Positions 22,914 to 35,591 of a DNA stretch of 64,000 nt are shown one piece after another. Numbering within the stretch: the first letter of the stretch is position 1; every line of letters starts with the position of its first letter. Origin of the DNA: Limnephilus marmoratus (Eukaryota; Arthropoda; Insecta; Trichoptera; Limnephilidae); the NCBI GenBank assembly GCA_917880885.1, contig OU862908.1:10204501-10268500 (forward strand), given 5' to 3'. Under the pieces are notes generated by a model. It did no database searches and had not been told where the DNA came from. It saw only the letters and a list, made by a program, of their open reading frames with translations. Made by a program: the position numbers and the translations under genes.

Positions 22914-23329
22914 CGACGACCTCCGTAGTCCAGTGGCTAAGACTCTTGACTCACATTCCGGAGGTCGCGGGTTCGAACCCGGCATGCGCAAATAAATTTT
23001 ATTTGATTAATTTGTGTTATTTCACAATTAATTCATTTAAAATAATATATAGTATATTTGCGGCATGTTCCAGAGTGGAAGATACTATTAGTATCGCCCT
23101 GGTGTAAGACCACCATTCAGAATTGAAACGTTGCTTGAAAATGGCTTTAGCCGTGTTTAGTGACCAGATCTGAATAGCCAGGTACTTCCCAACCTTCCTC
23201 TTCCCCACCTCCGTCCCCTCCCCACTACCTTCAGCCTCACAACATACCCCAATTGGGGATGCCATAGTCTCACTGGCTCCAGGCGGGAGCAGTTGAGATT
23301 CTTGTGCGGTATTCACTGTAAAAAAAAAA
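22914..23329 (+). mobile_element. SINE A copy 2 (full length, tRNA head type i)
   Basis: Best example of the family, about 415 bp. The tRNA-like head has an A box at 22926-22936 (TAGTCCAGTGG) and a perfect B box at 22970-22980 (GGTTCGAACCC), the internal Pol III promoter. The body contains TTCCAGAGTGGAAGATACTA and a pyrimidine-rich segment, and it ends in an A-run at 23320-23329. It is inserted into SINE A copy 1. It encodes nothing and would depend on LINE reverse transcriptase. Confidence 0.85.
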
Positions 23330-23429
23330 TAATCGTATAAAATTTATTTGCGCATGCCAGGATTCAATCCCGCGACCTTTAAATTGCGTGTCAAGAGCCT
23401 TACCCCTCGTCTACGGAGTCCTTCAAAAT

Positions 23430-23950
23430 GGACACCGTGATTATTAATAGAAATCGTGATTGTGTTTTATTAGTAACTCATTAAATTAAATTTTGTAACT
23501 TACATAAATATTTATTTCAGTGGTAAGCTGTTTTTTAATTGGGCAAAGTCTTTCGACACAATCCACAAAAAGCTGAAAATGCAGTTTTCGACTATAAAAC
23601 TAGAGCATATTTAACCAAAAACAATTTTTGGCTTATATGCACATCAAAACTTAATGTAATGCAAACTCAGATATACTTAAATATTAGATAAATTATATCT
23701 CTAGTTAGTACACAATTCGCAGTAAAATATTGCGAAACCATAATTTTGCTGACTATTATTTGCTAAACGTTCAACGATGTGCTCATACTGCTCATGGAAA
23801 TTAAAACATTGTTATTAAATATCTTGGGAAGTTTTTCACACATCAGTAATAAGATAAAATAATTTGATTACATAATCGAGTTTACTTTAAACACTGAAGA
23901 CGGTGGGAAGCCCAATCATTGTTTTATATTTGCTGTTTTGTTTTTGTATG
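23430..23950. other. No recognised feature
   Basis: AT-rich spacer without recognisable content. Confidence 0.4.
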
Positions 23951-23951
23951 T

Positions 23952-24292
23952 GGACTTGTTTTTCGGTTTTACTTTCTAGTTTGTAGATATTTGGTAATAG
24001 CCATTATAAAAGCTCATTATGAATTCGGATGCACGTCTGTTGAAGGATATTTTTTTACCAGGTTAATCTGACGCCACAAGTTCAATGCTCAGCTAAGCAC
24101 TAAATGTCAAACTGTTTAGCTTGTCCTTTCGACAGTTGTGGATTGATATATATTGTGCATACTATATATGTTATTCCTGCAAATGGCATCTACGCATAGC
24201 GGCATCCCACTTATTTCTACCAAAAAGCCAACATCTTTGATTCTACCGCTTTGACAGTCCGTGCAATTTGGTCGCAGCTCGGCCACACACTG
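23952..24292 (+). repeat. Dispersed repeat E, copy 1
   Basis: Shares about 175 bp (ACTTGTTTTTCGGTTTTAC through TCAGCTTGTCCTT-like sequence) and a second block (CCGCTTTGACAGTCCGTGCAA) with 26155-26999 in the same orientation and order. The family is unknown, and no terminal repeats were identified. Confidence 0.65.
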
Positions 24293-24391
24293 TAATCTTT
24301 CCCTATTTCTCATTAATGAGGTATATTAAATAAATGGTCAACTTTCTATCTTGCCCTTTACTGATCGTGATCAATAATAATAATAATAATT

Positions 24392-24450
24392 GGATAATTT
24401 ATAAAGCGCCGTTTTTGTGAAAAATCACCTCAAGGGCGCTGTACAATTTA
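24392..24450 (+). repeat. Short conserved repeat C, copy 1
   Basis: ATTTATAAAGCGCCGTTTTTG then GAAAAATCACCTCAAGGGCGCT. The same core recurs inverted at 33690-33755 and diverged at 41482-41535. GCGCC...GGGCGC can pair, suggesting a stem-loop of a LINE or SINE tail. An ATA-triplet run precedes it. Confidence 0.5.
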
Positions 24451-26154
24451 TTAGGAATGCTTAATTTCTAACTGATTTTACTATTTACAAATTTACAATG
24501 AATGAATGAGAGCTTACAACTGAGTTCTCAGTCGTAGGATCATGGCTACGACTGCTGCGGGCGGCTATACACTACAGAGCTACGATGATTTTCATAATCA
24601 GAAGTGAACCCAGACCAGGAAACATAAAAATATCATGAATATTTGACCCTACATCTTTTGAACATTAATTAGATTTTATGACTTCGTTTTTAAAACAACT
24701 GCTTGTCAATTACATTTGAGAAATGTAGATAATATTACGCAACAGGCATACGCACATCTTTACAGTTAAGGAATTAATAAAAACCCTTGCAAATATTCTT
24801 TCTTGTAATGAAGTATTTTTCACAAAACAACTTTATAATTTATTGCTTCAAATAAATGTGTACTAAATATAAGTTTCTGATTCATACTTTATTATGTAGG
24901 TATGACAGGTTCACACATAGGTATGTTTTAATTCATATGCTCAAACATAAAAAAAAAACATAAGACCACGATGACATTGAACAAATATCTAGTACTCTAG
25001 CCGTAACTAGACTAGCAAAAAAAACGTAGGACGATAAACCATCAGCCATGTGCACGAGTGAAAAAACACTAGGTCAATGAATCTATGAAGATATATCAAT
25101 AAATTCGGCCTTAGATAAAAAATAGATGAACATTAGAATGTTACCAAATAACGAGTTTAACACATGGCACGGAATTTAGGCCTTCCTTAATTTCAATACT
25201 TCACGGCAATAGTGGTATTGTTAAGTAGGTCCCAGAGAAACAGCATAGGGAAACAGATCGTTGTCTATGACTACGAAAAACTATATTCTGGTACCGGGTC
25301 TAGCCTCTTGGCGTCAGTTGACATATATATTTTGAGCCTGATTAATGCATCTTCTTTTTTTTACCACTTTCTCACATTTGTAAAGTTTTGAGATATGAGA
25401 AAGTTTATAAAGTGATGCACAACCCAACCCAAGCTTTCAGGTTTTATATCTGAACCGCGAAATTAAAATGAAACGTGCTTTATGGCGGTAAGAATTTCAC
25501 GCCCATCAAAAGAAACCGCTTTAAATAGGCAGTTTTTTTGGTTAGGTTTATTTGAGAGATATTTAATTGTAATTTTATACAAATTTAACAACTCATTGGC
25601 TCGGCCGAAATAAGGTTATAAGTTACAAATGGGCACACAGATTCAAGCAGAAAAAACGACGTTATTTCAGTTGACAGATTTTCAAGATGGGGTATACAGA
25701 AAGAAAACGGGTGATCGGTAATATTCTTAGGTAATTCGTGAATAATTAATAATAATAAAAATAATAAAGACGAAGGTTATATGGCCAAAATAATCAATCA
25801 GTAGATAATCAATATCCGCAAGAAACCTATTATTTTATCATAATTATTTTCTTATATGACTCACCTAGGGGAGAGTGGGTGTAATATATGAGATATGTAA
25901 GAGATATGAGTGTGTCTACTGTACACCCAGAGGTCTTCAAAGTACAGGAAGTCCTTGTATGTACGAAAAAGCCAGTTTTTCAAGGCAAAGACCGCTAACT
26001 TTAAAAAAAAACTTTAATTGATTGAGGCTAGACATTAAAAAATCTACACTTGAGTTAAGCCAATCCTCTAATCTAAGAGTAAAATAAGTTTGAAAGGTGC
26101 GCATACCAAAACTGTAATGTCAAGTAAACCACACTGGCCTTGCGTTTTTGTAAG
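24451..26154. other. No recognised feature
   Basis: 1.7 kb AT-rich. Nothing recognisable beyond short simple-sequence runs. Confidence 0.4.
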
Positions 26155-26999
26155 GGGACTTGTTTTTCGGTTTTACTTTCTAGTTTATCGACACATAGCA
26201 ATAGACATTAATAGCTCATTATGGACTCCGTTGCACATCTGTTGAAGGAGATTTTTTTACCAGGTTAATCTGACGCCACAAGTTCAACGCTAAGCTAAGC
26301 ACTAAATGTCAAGCTGTTCAGCTTGTCCTTAACGCTATTTTGCCAGTTGAGGATCGGACGTTATTAATAGCCTAGCGACTGTACTGTTGAAATTTAAGAA
26401 CCCGACTTCGAATACATCTCTGAAGCCGCGCCTTATGCAAAACCATCTTCGTAAGTACTAGAAGTTTGTTAAAAAGCTACTTTTGTAATAGAACCAAATT
26501 CAAGCAAGTAGCCAATAATGCCAAAAGATGGCGCCACTTACGTTGACAGATAGCGTGAGGAACGTCCGCTGGCAGGCGTAAGTAGTATGTATTGGATTTG
26601 TAATTTCGTGAATCTCTCCGGGTATGGAGAGATTTATGGTAGTTATTATTGTAACTGGCAGTTATGAATAATAACACCACGCGTTTATATATATTATATA
26701 TGACGTCATAGCCTGTCACGGTTACTCTGTAATGGTTACTCTGTCACGGTGACTAGCTGTCACTGGAACCGAGGAATCGGCTATTTTTGGAGCCAGTTCC
26801 TATCGGATTTATAAAATGGTCACCAATACTTAAACCGGGAAAAGCCGAACCAAAAGCCAGGGCAGTTGATATGTATTATGCAACTATTGATATGTTACTA
26901 CTGCAAATCGCAACTACGCCCAGAGGCACCCCGCCTTTTTTCTGCCTAAACTACCGCTACCGCTTTGACAGTCCGTGCAAATTGGTCGTAGCTCGGCCA
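26155..26999 (+). repeat. Dispersed repeat E, copy 2 (long version)
   Basis: Matches copy 1 at both ends, but about 500 bp in the middle (26340-26880) are absent from copy 1. Copy 1 is therefore a deletion derivative, or this copy received an insertion. The middle includes a CTCTCCGGGTATGGAGAG hairpin near 26614 and a TGACGTCA palindrome at 26701. Confidence 0.6.
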
Positions 27000-29113
27000 T
27001 AAAGCTTTGTTTATATTCTTCATGAGCGAAAATGTTCCCAAAATATTTGCAAGAAGAATCTTTTACTTCCTGAATTTAGTCGAAGAATCAAATTTAATGT
27101 CCTCGAAGATTGGATAGTCTCCGGCAGAAGAAAATATGTTGTAGTCTTGACGAGATCTGACATCATATTCCACTGGGTTCTGGATGGCTGCCAGCGTGTG
27201 ATGTCGCCCGTGACGTCACGACTCTAATCTGGCATCATTCTAAAGGTCAGGTATTAATTTAGATTTGTGATAAACGCACGAAATGATAATTATTATCAGC
27301 GACACATCTGTACATACGCTATGAAACCTAACCTAACAGAAGGAAGACATCAAATTTTACGACGGCAGCTTCCTGCTAATTAAATATTAACTTACAAATT
27401 CAACTACCTTACTTGTTTATTCTTCCTACTGATAAAGTGATTGTGATAAGTATCTAAGTCATTGATAACCAACCAATATACTCGTAGAACCAACAATAAT
27501 ATTGATAGGAGAAACTATTTGTTAACTGCCTGCACAAAAATGACTCACAAAAACATAATTGTGAACTTGACCAAAGTAAGTACCGAATGCAGTTCAAATG
27601 AGATCCCCAGGGCAAATGCGTCATAAAACAGTGAACGCTCGTAGATATTACGAATGCGGTGAAACGAAAACAATGCAAGACCAATGAAAGTGGAATAAAC
27701 GAGAAAGAAAGGTACGAGGGAAGTACGAGTATATCTGGGCCTTAAAAATGTAGAGCGGATGAACGAAGAATACATGACACTCGAGTGATGGATTAATATG
27801 TCGGAAAAGTTAGATGAAGATAGTATGGTATAATTAAGTAAAGTTGAGCACTTGAGTTTGGTCATGTCGAGACTGTCAAGAGTGGATACAACACTAAAGC
27901 AAAGAGTGCATGCCTAATTTGTTGTGTGGAATTTCATCCTCTCTGCATTCCGCTGATTGAAAAAATGTGTGATTGTTACGTAGACCCAGTTGTTTCGCTT
28001 AAATTCACGTGTGACAAAGTTATCAAATGGCCTTTCAGCACCATTTTGTTATTTGACAGTTGAAAGGTTCTCATTAACTGCTGATTCCAAGTCAGTTTCA
28101 GCTTTTGAACAAATTGTCACCAGGAGAAGAGGACGACTATAATGTTGTAATCAGCTCATTACAGTTTGATTGAAAGCTTTAAAGCACGTGGAAATGGCGT
28201 TTAACAGTGACTTCTCAAATGTAAAAAAAAAAACAAAAAGGCACTAAATTGTCATTTGATAACAATGTTACATTTGAAGTTTTGCGAAACAATTGGGCCT
28301 TAGTTTTTTATTAATTGTTTTTGTGTTTAATTCGTAGAACTCCATTTTTTTAAAATTTAATAAAAAATAAATTTGATAATGTTAGTATAGAGTTCTGCAA
28401 GTATTTAAGTATGTACAAGACCGTTTTCAAACTGTGGTTAATCCACATTGAGACGACCTATTTATATGATTTTAAAAGTCAATTTTTGAAGTTGTCTAAT
28501 TTATTATTTGATTTATTACCGGTTAAACCATTTTGCTGGACACTAATTGAGAGAGTATTATATGGGATTCGGAATCTTTCCCTTTGGTTTCCCTTGCACT
28601 AAGTGAGGGTTTTTTAATTGCTTTGTAATGGACGTTATTGCTAAGACTCATTTAAGTGCATTATAAAAAAAAAGTAACTTAGTTTTTTTAATATTTTTTA
28701 TTTATATTTTAATCGAAAGAAATTCAAAATTGAAAAATATTTACCCTTTTTGGGCATTTACGTGAATTTACACTGCAAAAAACATAGACAACGTAATTGT
28801 GATCTTCGAAAAATTTTTGTTGTTTTATTATAATAACTATATTTATGATTCTTATACTACCATCAAATTTGAGGACAATATCCAGCCATAAAAACGATAA
28901 CATAACCAAACCAAAAATTGATGAACTAAATAAAGTGGTGTCAAGATGGTTTTATTTCTTTTTCACGACTCTCTTTATTGACGATGTCAGAATTCCGAAA
29001 GTGTGAATATAATAAAGAGGTACATCGTAGCCGAAACGGTATATCTTTGAGAAATCGATAGTTTAATTGTCTAATTAAATTTTTAAAAATAATTAATTAA
29101 TTAAGAAAAAATA
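27000..29113. other. No recognised feature
   Basis: AT-rich. Overlapping antisense open frames near 27454-27865 have no family resemblance. A TGACGTCA palindrome lies at 27211-27218. Confidence 0.4.
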
Positions 29114-29369
29114 TAGGTGTAGCGTATTTGTGGCACGTTCCAGAGTTAGAAGGAAATCCCAGTGTCGCCCTAGTGCGAGACCATCAGTCAGAAATGAAAC
29201 ATTGCTTGAAAGATCTGAATAGCTAGTTGCTTCCCCACCTTCCTCTATCCCATCTTCTATCCTTCCCTACCACCTTAGCCTCACAACAAACCCCAATAGG
29301 GGATGCCATAGTCTCACTGGCTACAGAGGTCATCAGTTGGGACTCTTGTTGGGACACATGAGAAAAAAA
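29114..29369 (+). repeat. SINE A copy 3 (headless)
   Basis: Body from GTATTTGTGGCACGTTCCAG through GGATGCCATAGTCTCACTGG to an A-run at 29363. The tRNA-like head is missing and a small internal deletion is present. Confidence 0.75.
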
Positions 29370-29712
29370 TGTGTTCGACATTTTTTGGTTTTGTACATGC
29401 CACTAAGAAGAGAAACACGTTTCATTCGTCACTCTGTAATAAGTAGGAACCTAAAACGAAATTTATATATACATAGTTACAGTACAAATATAACGAGTAA
29501 AAATCTAGAGTTCTATTCTGATATTTATCATGTATTTTTACACTTAACCTTCAAAACGAGAGGAAGGTCATTGTCGTCATGAGTTTAAAAAAAAAATGTG
29601 TAAAGCCCGGGAAATGCCGGGGACTTCAACTAGTTTCTTTACAAAAAATGATATCCATGTATTTAAATAATTTAAGTAATTAAAAAATATCAATATAATT
29701 TGACGCTTTCAG

Positions 29713-29934
29713 GCCCGCTAGCACGGTCGATCGATAAGGATTGATAGGATAACTTACGGTAACTTACCTAGCATGACTGCAGATCGCCAACAGTTCATAA
29801 TGATTAAATGTTCTTAATACATATTCGACGTCAACTGTTGATGCACGTTAGCGATCTGCAGTTGTCCTAGGGAACGATGAGAAATTATCGAAAGTTATCC
29901 TATAAATCCTTATCGATCTACCATGCTACGGGAC
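29713..29934. mobile_element. Foldback MITE, about 220 bp
   Basis: Left arm GATCGATAAGGATTGATAGG, then ATAACTTACGG, and right arm, inverted, GATCGATAAGGATTTATAGG, then ATAACTTTCG, with further paired blocks (ACTGCAGATCGCCAAC against ACTGCAGATCGCTAAC). The arms are about 80 bp around a 40-bp AT-rich centre. No coding capacity, and the target duplication is unclear. Confidence 0.65.
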
Positions 29935-30499
29935 TAGATCGAACCAATGTTCATTTACACATTCAGAGTTAAATAATTTCATAAAATAAATCTGCTCTAT
30001 TAGGTGAAAAAAAACAGAATTATTTAAGTAATATGTAAAATTAATTTGAAGTGTATCCCCAAACCAATGTAACCTAGACACACTATATAGATTGTAGTTG
30101 ATCATTATAATTAATATCCTGTCAGTCATCTTGCATACACAGCCTTAAAAAAAGATAATAATTTCATAATGATTGGCTCATCTCCGAGTTTAATTTGCCG
30201 ATGAGAACGGCACCTAAAATGATTTCTTTATGTTAATGTTAGTTTACTTTATAACGCTTGAACTTTGAGTAATAGACTGTAATAATACGGTAAAATAACA
30301 GTTCTCTGGCAATTTTGTTCCATAAAAACGTGAATAATTATTATGTTTAACGTAGGTCGTGCGGAAACCCGTATGCGTGATTTTATTTCACTGATTCCAA
30401 AGGCAATAAACACTGGAAAAACTGTTTTGAATGCATGGCAATATGATGAAATCCGGGAAATTTCACCTCATTTCGTAGTGGTAGAATTTCTATCACCCC
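29935..30499. other. No recognised feature
   Basis: AT-rich. A 65-codon frame at 30343-30540 runs into SINE A sequence and is not supported as a gene. Confidence 0.4.
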
Positions 30500-30651
30500 C
30501 TCTGATGAAAGACCCCAATTCAGAATCTAAAAATGCTTAAAATTAATTAAGCCGTATATGGTGACCATATTTGAATAGCTAAGTACTTCCCAACATACTT
30601 CTTTCGCATCTCCTTCCCTTTAGCCTACCGCAGTACCACTGGCTCCAGACA
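30500..30651 (+). repeat. SINE A fragment (copy 4)
   Basis: Diverged body (CCAATTCAGAATCTAAAAATG, TGAATAGCTAAGTACTTCCC, CCACTGGCTCCAGAC) directly abutting repeat B copy 2. Confidence 0.65.
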
Positions 30652-30652
30652 T

Positions 30653-30963
30653 TTGGGAGGCGGGAGTAAGTACCGCTACCCCGGGAACCATTTATTGGAT
30701 AACCAACACCTCTGCTATAGGTCACCCCAAGTGGTTCGCTACGTTTGGTGACTTATCAGGGGTTCCCGGGTTCATGGGGGGTGAGATTTGTCTGGATCTG
30801 ACGGCGGATGACCTGGACACACTGAACCCTAGATTCCTATCCATCCCTCTTATCTTTTTCTCTTCCAGAACCTTCTCTCCTTTCTTTCCTTAAAAAGATG
30901 ACACAGGCCCTGAGGGAAATTATTTTTCACAGGGCCTCCTGTGTAGAGCTAATGTAAAAAGGG
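30653..30963 (+). repeat. Repeat B copy 2
   Basis: Nearly complete: GGAGGCGGGAGTAAGTACCG 5' end, CCATTTATTGGATAACCAAC, the GGTTCGCTACGTTTGGTGA core and the 3' tail with the AGGCCCTGAGGG...CAGGGCCT hairpin (30905-30937). Ends GAGCTAATGTAAAAA. Confidence 0.8.
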
Positions 30964-32789
30964 CAAGGGGTAAAAGGAGGGTCGTGTGCAGTTTACACGC
31001 GGTAGAAACGAAAATTTTACAAAACAATCTCAATCAAAACGTGAAAAGTGAGGTCATAATCAAAGCGACCGTAATTTCCGTTTCATATGTCAACCAATAG
31101 GATCCTTTAAAGGTGACATCATGATCAAAGAGGTCAATGAGCGCAGTTGTGCGTCAGATGCAGTAATCGTCATTTCCGTTTCATCCGAAATCCAAATCAT
31201 AGCGGGGCTATAGAAGATTCACTTCAAAAGAAAACAGAAATCCGAAAGATTCGAGAAACAGATCGGATTTGAAGCGATAAAAGCTTCATACACGTTTTTT
31301 TGGGAGTAACGACACTTGACAAATTATGGAAGTTAATTTTAACGCTCGTACTCTAAAAGTTTAACGTACCTGATAGTATGGGTTTCCCTTATAATAAATT
31401 ATTTATGATTTATTAAAAACCAATCAATTGATTGAGTAAATAACGAAAATTAATAAATGTTAATCGATGCAAGGTTCGTCACGGAGTGAGGTCCCGTGCC
31501 GCGTCTGTCCCCACCTCTAGTCTTCAGGATGGTGGGAGTATCGACACCCCACAATGCGATTTTGAATCAGACGACGTCCCCACAGTTGTCAATTTCTCCA
31601 CGTTGCTACGTAATGGCGTTGCGAATGGGGTAGAATGACGTCAGGGGTGAATGTTATTTTAAAAATACGAGTACATACATCAATTGAACAAATTTTGTGG
31701 GCTTTGTTGAGTGTGAGGTAAGCGTGTAAATGAATAACTATTACCTTGCTTTTTCGGTTTAGTTTGACAATCATAATACCGTACAATTTATTTAAAAAAA
31801 TTGTTTCAATCTGGTTTCCGCTGACTTTCATCGTTATTAGTTTAGGAAATTACCACTTATCTACTAAGATTTAAGGTTTAAAATGCTCGAAGCTAAAATA
31901 AAATTATATACGCATCTGCTTCTACACGCTGACTTCGTAATATTATAAGAAATCTGTCGAAATTCACTTAATATTAATGAATGCAAATATATTACTGGAA
32001 TTAAAACTGCCTTGAATAAATTCACAAGACATCGTTGTTATGCAAAATTTTGAAAAAATGCCATTTATCAGTCAGTTACATTAGTAGAAGATCTTTTGGC
32101 AACATTTGAATAAATCGCGCAATCTAAATACAATAAATCGCACGTGGGTAAGGTCATAAAAACCGGTTTGTTCGCAAGTTCAGGTAGCGCAGTTAATTAA
32201 CTGTTATCGGGTCGACGTACTTACGATTTGATAAAGTTGTGGGCTATATGCTCACACTTATATGATAAATATTATATTTTAGCGTGATAATTAAATAAAA
32301 TCCACAATTACTTTACGGTAAACACAAATAGTCTTTATTTGGAATAGGTACCTACAATCAATTTGCAAGTATGACATAGTTCAATAATAGTAAAACGGTA
32401 CAAAACTTATTTATAGGTATTTAACCCAAAAGAAACTAATTATTCCATCAATCGCTCGTTAAATCTTTTAACAAAAGGTTATGGAAGATGCGCGGATAGG
32501 ATCGGAAGGCAACTCCTTTCTAGAGTTGGAACATTAGCTTATATCGGTCAGACCATCTGTAAGCTTGAGCGGCGCAAATTCTAACCAATAGCATAACTCG
32601 TCCCTAACTAGTACGGGACGAAGCGATGCGGGAAAAAGAAGGTTCGAAATGATAATACATGATGGTTTTGTTACAATATCACTTTTAAAGGCACCTTTTT
32701 CCAGAATGGAATATGCTCTCATAATCAAATGGTGAAATACCTATCATCATTAAGGATAGAAAGTACTGCTAGAAATTGTTTAGTTTGCT
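30964..32789. other. No recognised feature
   Basis: AT-rich. A moderately GC-rich island at 31470-31570 is not recognised. 31070-31190 contains two similar blocks around ATTTCCGTTTCAT. Confidence 0.4.
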
Positions 32790-32945
32790 TAGTGACCAGA
32801 TCTTAATAGCCAAGCCAATCTTAATAGCTAGCTTGCTAACCATCCTTAATCCCTTCTCATTTTCCCTCCACATTTGTTTTAACCTTAGAACATTCGAAAA
32901 TTGCCATTGTACCTCTGGCTCGTAGCAGTTGGAACGCTTATCAGT
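32790..32945 (+). repeat. SINE A fragment (copy 5)
   Basis: Old copy: AGTGACCAGATCTTAATAGC, AACCATCCTTAATCCCTTC, CATTGTACCTCTGGCTCGTA. The segment AATCTTAATAGC is locally duplicated. Confidence 0.55.
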
Positions 32946-33216
32946 AGCACACTATTAAAAGAATCACATTTATGTACGACGCACCCCACTCCACTGTATA
33001 ATGTATAAGACGAACTCGAACTATACCGACTTGGAAAAAAGGAGACTTTTCACTTTTGAAGAAATGGACTCTTTGTAAACCCAAAATATCACATCTCCAA
33101 AATCAACCGAACAAATTATCTACAAAAATCACTCAGTAGTTTATTCAACTACATTTAAGAATATGTTACGCTTTATTCCCTACCTTAATTAGATATTTTC
33201 GTACATATAAATTGAA

Positions 33217-33280
33217 CTCGATCCTTACAACTGCTAGACGAGCGTCCTACCCGCCGAGCTATCCAGCACCTCAAATACTA
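33217..33280 (-). repeat. tRNA-derived SINE head, different family
   Basis: The minus strand reads GGTGCTGGATAGCTCGGCGG, then GTAGGACGCTCGTCTAGCAG, then GGATCGAGTTC. This gives an A-box-like TAGCTCGGCGG and a B-box-like end at tRNA spacing. It does not match the SINE A heads. A body below 33217 could not be delimited. Confidence 0.5.
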
Positions 33281-33484
33281 GTCATAGCCAATATCAACTA
33301 GGGCCACTTTGGGTAGTATATTTAGATATCACGAACATGTGATTCACTGATTATTAAACCCGGGACTGCCATAAACGTGACGAACAATATGTACGCGACC
33401 TGACGAACAAGCGTGATTGCAATCTGCCAGATTTCGGTCAGATTACTTACATCAAGTATAATTTCGAGAAATTGCCATAGTAAA

Positions 33485-33755
33485 ATGCCGTAAAGCAGTT
33501 TTATTGCCTTACAGAGACATAAAACTCATTCACGTACGGGCATTTCTTCTTTGTTTCAAGATCAAAAGCCGAATGGTTTTTGATCGGGTTTTGAACTCGC
33601 GACCTTTGTGCACAGATACAATGATTTTCCCGTACTGCAAACTTACAACAAGTAAAGTATTGTTGTTTTTACAACTTAACGGGTGATTTTTCGCCCTTGA
33701 GGTGATTTTTCACGAAAACGGCGCTATATAAATTAGCCAAATATTATTAACATTT
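33485..33755 (-). repeat. Probable tRNA-SINE remnant plus repeat C copy 2
   Basis: The minus strand has a B-box-like GCGAGTTCAAAACCCG at about 33604-33589. The adjoining 33690-33755 is an inverted copy of repeat C (GCGCCGTTTTCGTGAAAAAT then CACCTCAAGGGCG on the minus strand). No clear A box, so the SINE call is tentative. Confidence 0.4.
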
Positions 33756-35500
33756 TTTCTTATTCATTTCAGGAAACCTTAAATATTGTCAAATCATTGA
33801 CCAATCTCTAGAGATGAAAATGTATAAATGCAGGCTTTGAAGAAACCTTATTGTATTAAGTAAAAACACACAAAAGTGAGCAATTTATTTCGGAGCCGAG
33901 CTGTTAATGACTGCAGCAAATGCCTATTGTGTATCTACTGGAGTTTACATTGTGCGGTCATTTTTTATATTCACCAAAAATAATCTTGGAGTCAAGGTCG
34001 ATCCCTGTGGGAAGCCGGCATTTAATGAATGATTGGAAGAGATGCAATATTTGTTCGCAGTCATCTGAATTAACATTAAAGTAGACACTATTCAGTGTTT
34101 GTATTTCACGGAAAATTTTCATAAAGGTGTAAAGAGTAAACGAATTAAGTGACTATAACAAGGTAAGCACATATCGCCCAAGAGCAAGGCATCTTATCTT
34201 TCATTAGAATCTGATCTAAAATATAATGTAAATATTATTTGAAAGTAGTCTCCGCGATATGATAAGTGTGACAAAAAGATAAGGAAACATATGATTATTT
34301 ATCAAGATTTACAATCTTTACGATATTAATCAGTAGGTTAGGTATATAAAATTGCGTAACTTTTTTCAGTCATAAAGGCGTATCTGTCAAACATAAATTC
34401 TGGTGAAAATTAAAAGCGTACGTGCGTATTGTAAATTCAAATATTGTTATTATGCATTTTTATTTAACGTTCTCAGTAATTATTTGGGTAACAATAAGCG
34501 TAATTGCTTGCATTTTGTGAATACCATACGCATGTAAGTGAAATGATGATTGCATACAGCATACAGGCTGCCTGACCCACTTTCTGGTGTCAATGCGTGC
34601 CATGGCCAAATAATACAAATCGGAAATAATGTACGCAAGGAGACGTTTGTCCTCACTTTATCAACTTTTGATCCTTAGCCAGGTTGAAATGAGGTTCTAA
34701 ACTTTTTTATACCTATTGCATATTTCAAGCTTGGAGTACTTGTTGTACACCACACACCCTTCTTGCAAGCTTTTCGCTTGTAAATTTAGTTTCTTTCAGT
34801 GGATACTAAGTAATACCTGACATCGATTAAGATACACAACTAAGAATATTTACTGAAAGCTGTTTGAAAAACAATTGGTTAACCGTTAACCGAAGAAACG
34901 AAGTTTAAAGATTCCTTTATAACATTGCAAACTCTCACCACACCGGTCATCCGCCGATCTTTGAGTACCTAGTAGTTGAAAATAACTATTTTATGGGTCT
35001 ACGAAAGCTTTTGCACTAACTTCGAATACTCTACGTTTAGATTGAGATTTGTTCGTTTATTGGAGTCAGTTTGACAGTTTCATGCTCCACGGAGACTTGG
35101 ATTATCGTTAATGATGATTTGCCAATAAGCCATTCTGCTAGCAATCGGTTTCGATGTATTCGCCGATAAATGATCGGGGGGTGAGGCAATGGCCGGCACG
35201 TAGCGGGTACGTGCACTGGACAACAATTATTCTCAAGTGAAAGTGTCATAACAATCCGATGCATTTGCATGTAAACAGTGATGATCGTACGCCTTAGATT
35301 ATTTCATCGGTGATAAACGCTTTGTGACACCATTCAACATTATACAATGAAAAATTATCAGAATTAGAACATCTCAAGTATTACGCAGTTTAGATTGTAT
35401 TTTACCCTAAATACAAAATTACCTTCGGCGTTTTGTAAACTTTGTAGGTGCTTCATTATGATGGTACAATTAATTAGATGTTATTGTACATCAGGTGAAA
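33756..35500. other. No recognised feature
   Basis: 1.7 kb AT-rich, without recognisable gene or repeat. Confidence 0.4.
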
Positions 35501-35591
35501 AAAACTGGGAAGACTTCGGTGGCTGGGTCATATGGAGAGAATGACCGAGCATCAACCACCAAAGTCCCTGCTGAACTCCAGACCGGTGGTA
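35501..35591 (+). mobile_element. LINE ORF2 C-terminal scrap, upstream part
   Basis: The plus-strand frame reads LGRLRWLGHMERMTEHQPPK then SLLNSR. LGHxxRM is the typical C-terminal region of R2/RTE/CR1-type LINE ORF2 proteins. The expected continuation, a GRPRLRW block, appears only at about 36577, after a GC-rich block. Confidence 0.65.

Larger units (their letters stand above)
22350..23425 (-). mobile_element. SINE A copy 1 (full length, twice interrupted)
   Basis: A minus-strand SINE A whose 3' end is near 22350 and whose tRNA-like head is at 23425-23337 (B box GGGATTGAATCC on the minus strand). It is split by a palindromic insertion at 22511-22772 and by a plus-strand SINE A at 22914-23329. 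The two outer pieces align to one continuous element only if both insertions are removed. Confidence 0.75.

Noticed and set aside
22914..22985. Possible genuine tRNA gene.
   Set aside because: A and B boxes are good, but the sequence continues into the SINE body and recurs with it at 47158-47090. No complete cloverleaf with acceptor stem was evident.
27211..27218. TGACGTCA palindrome (also at 26701-26708) as a CREB-type regulatory site.
   Set aside because: An 8-bp word alone is weak evidence, and neither lies near a supported promoter.
30343..30540. 65-codon frame beginning MFNVGRAETRMRDF.
   Set aside because: The 3' third is SINE A sequence and the rest has no recognisable similarity or splice context.
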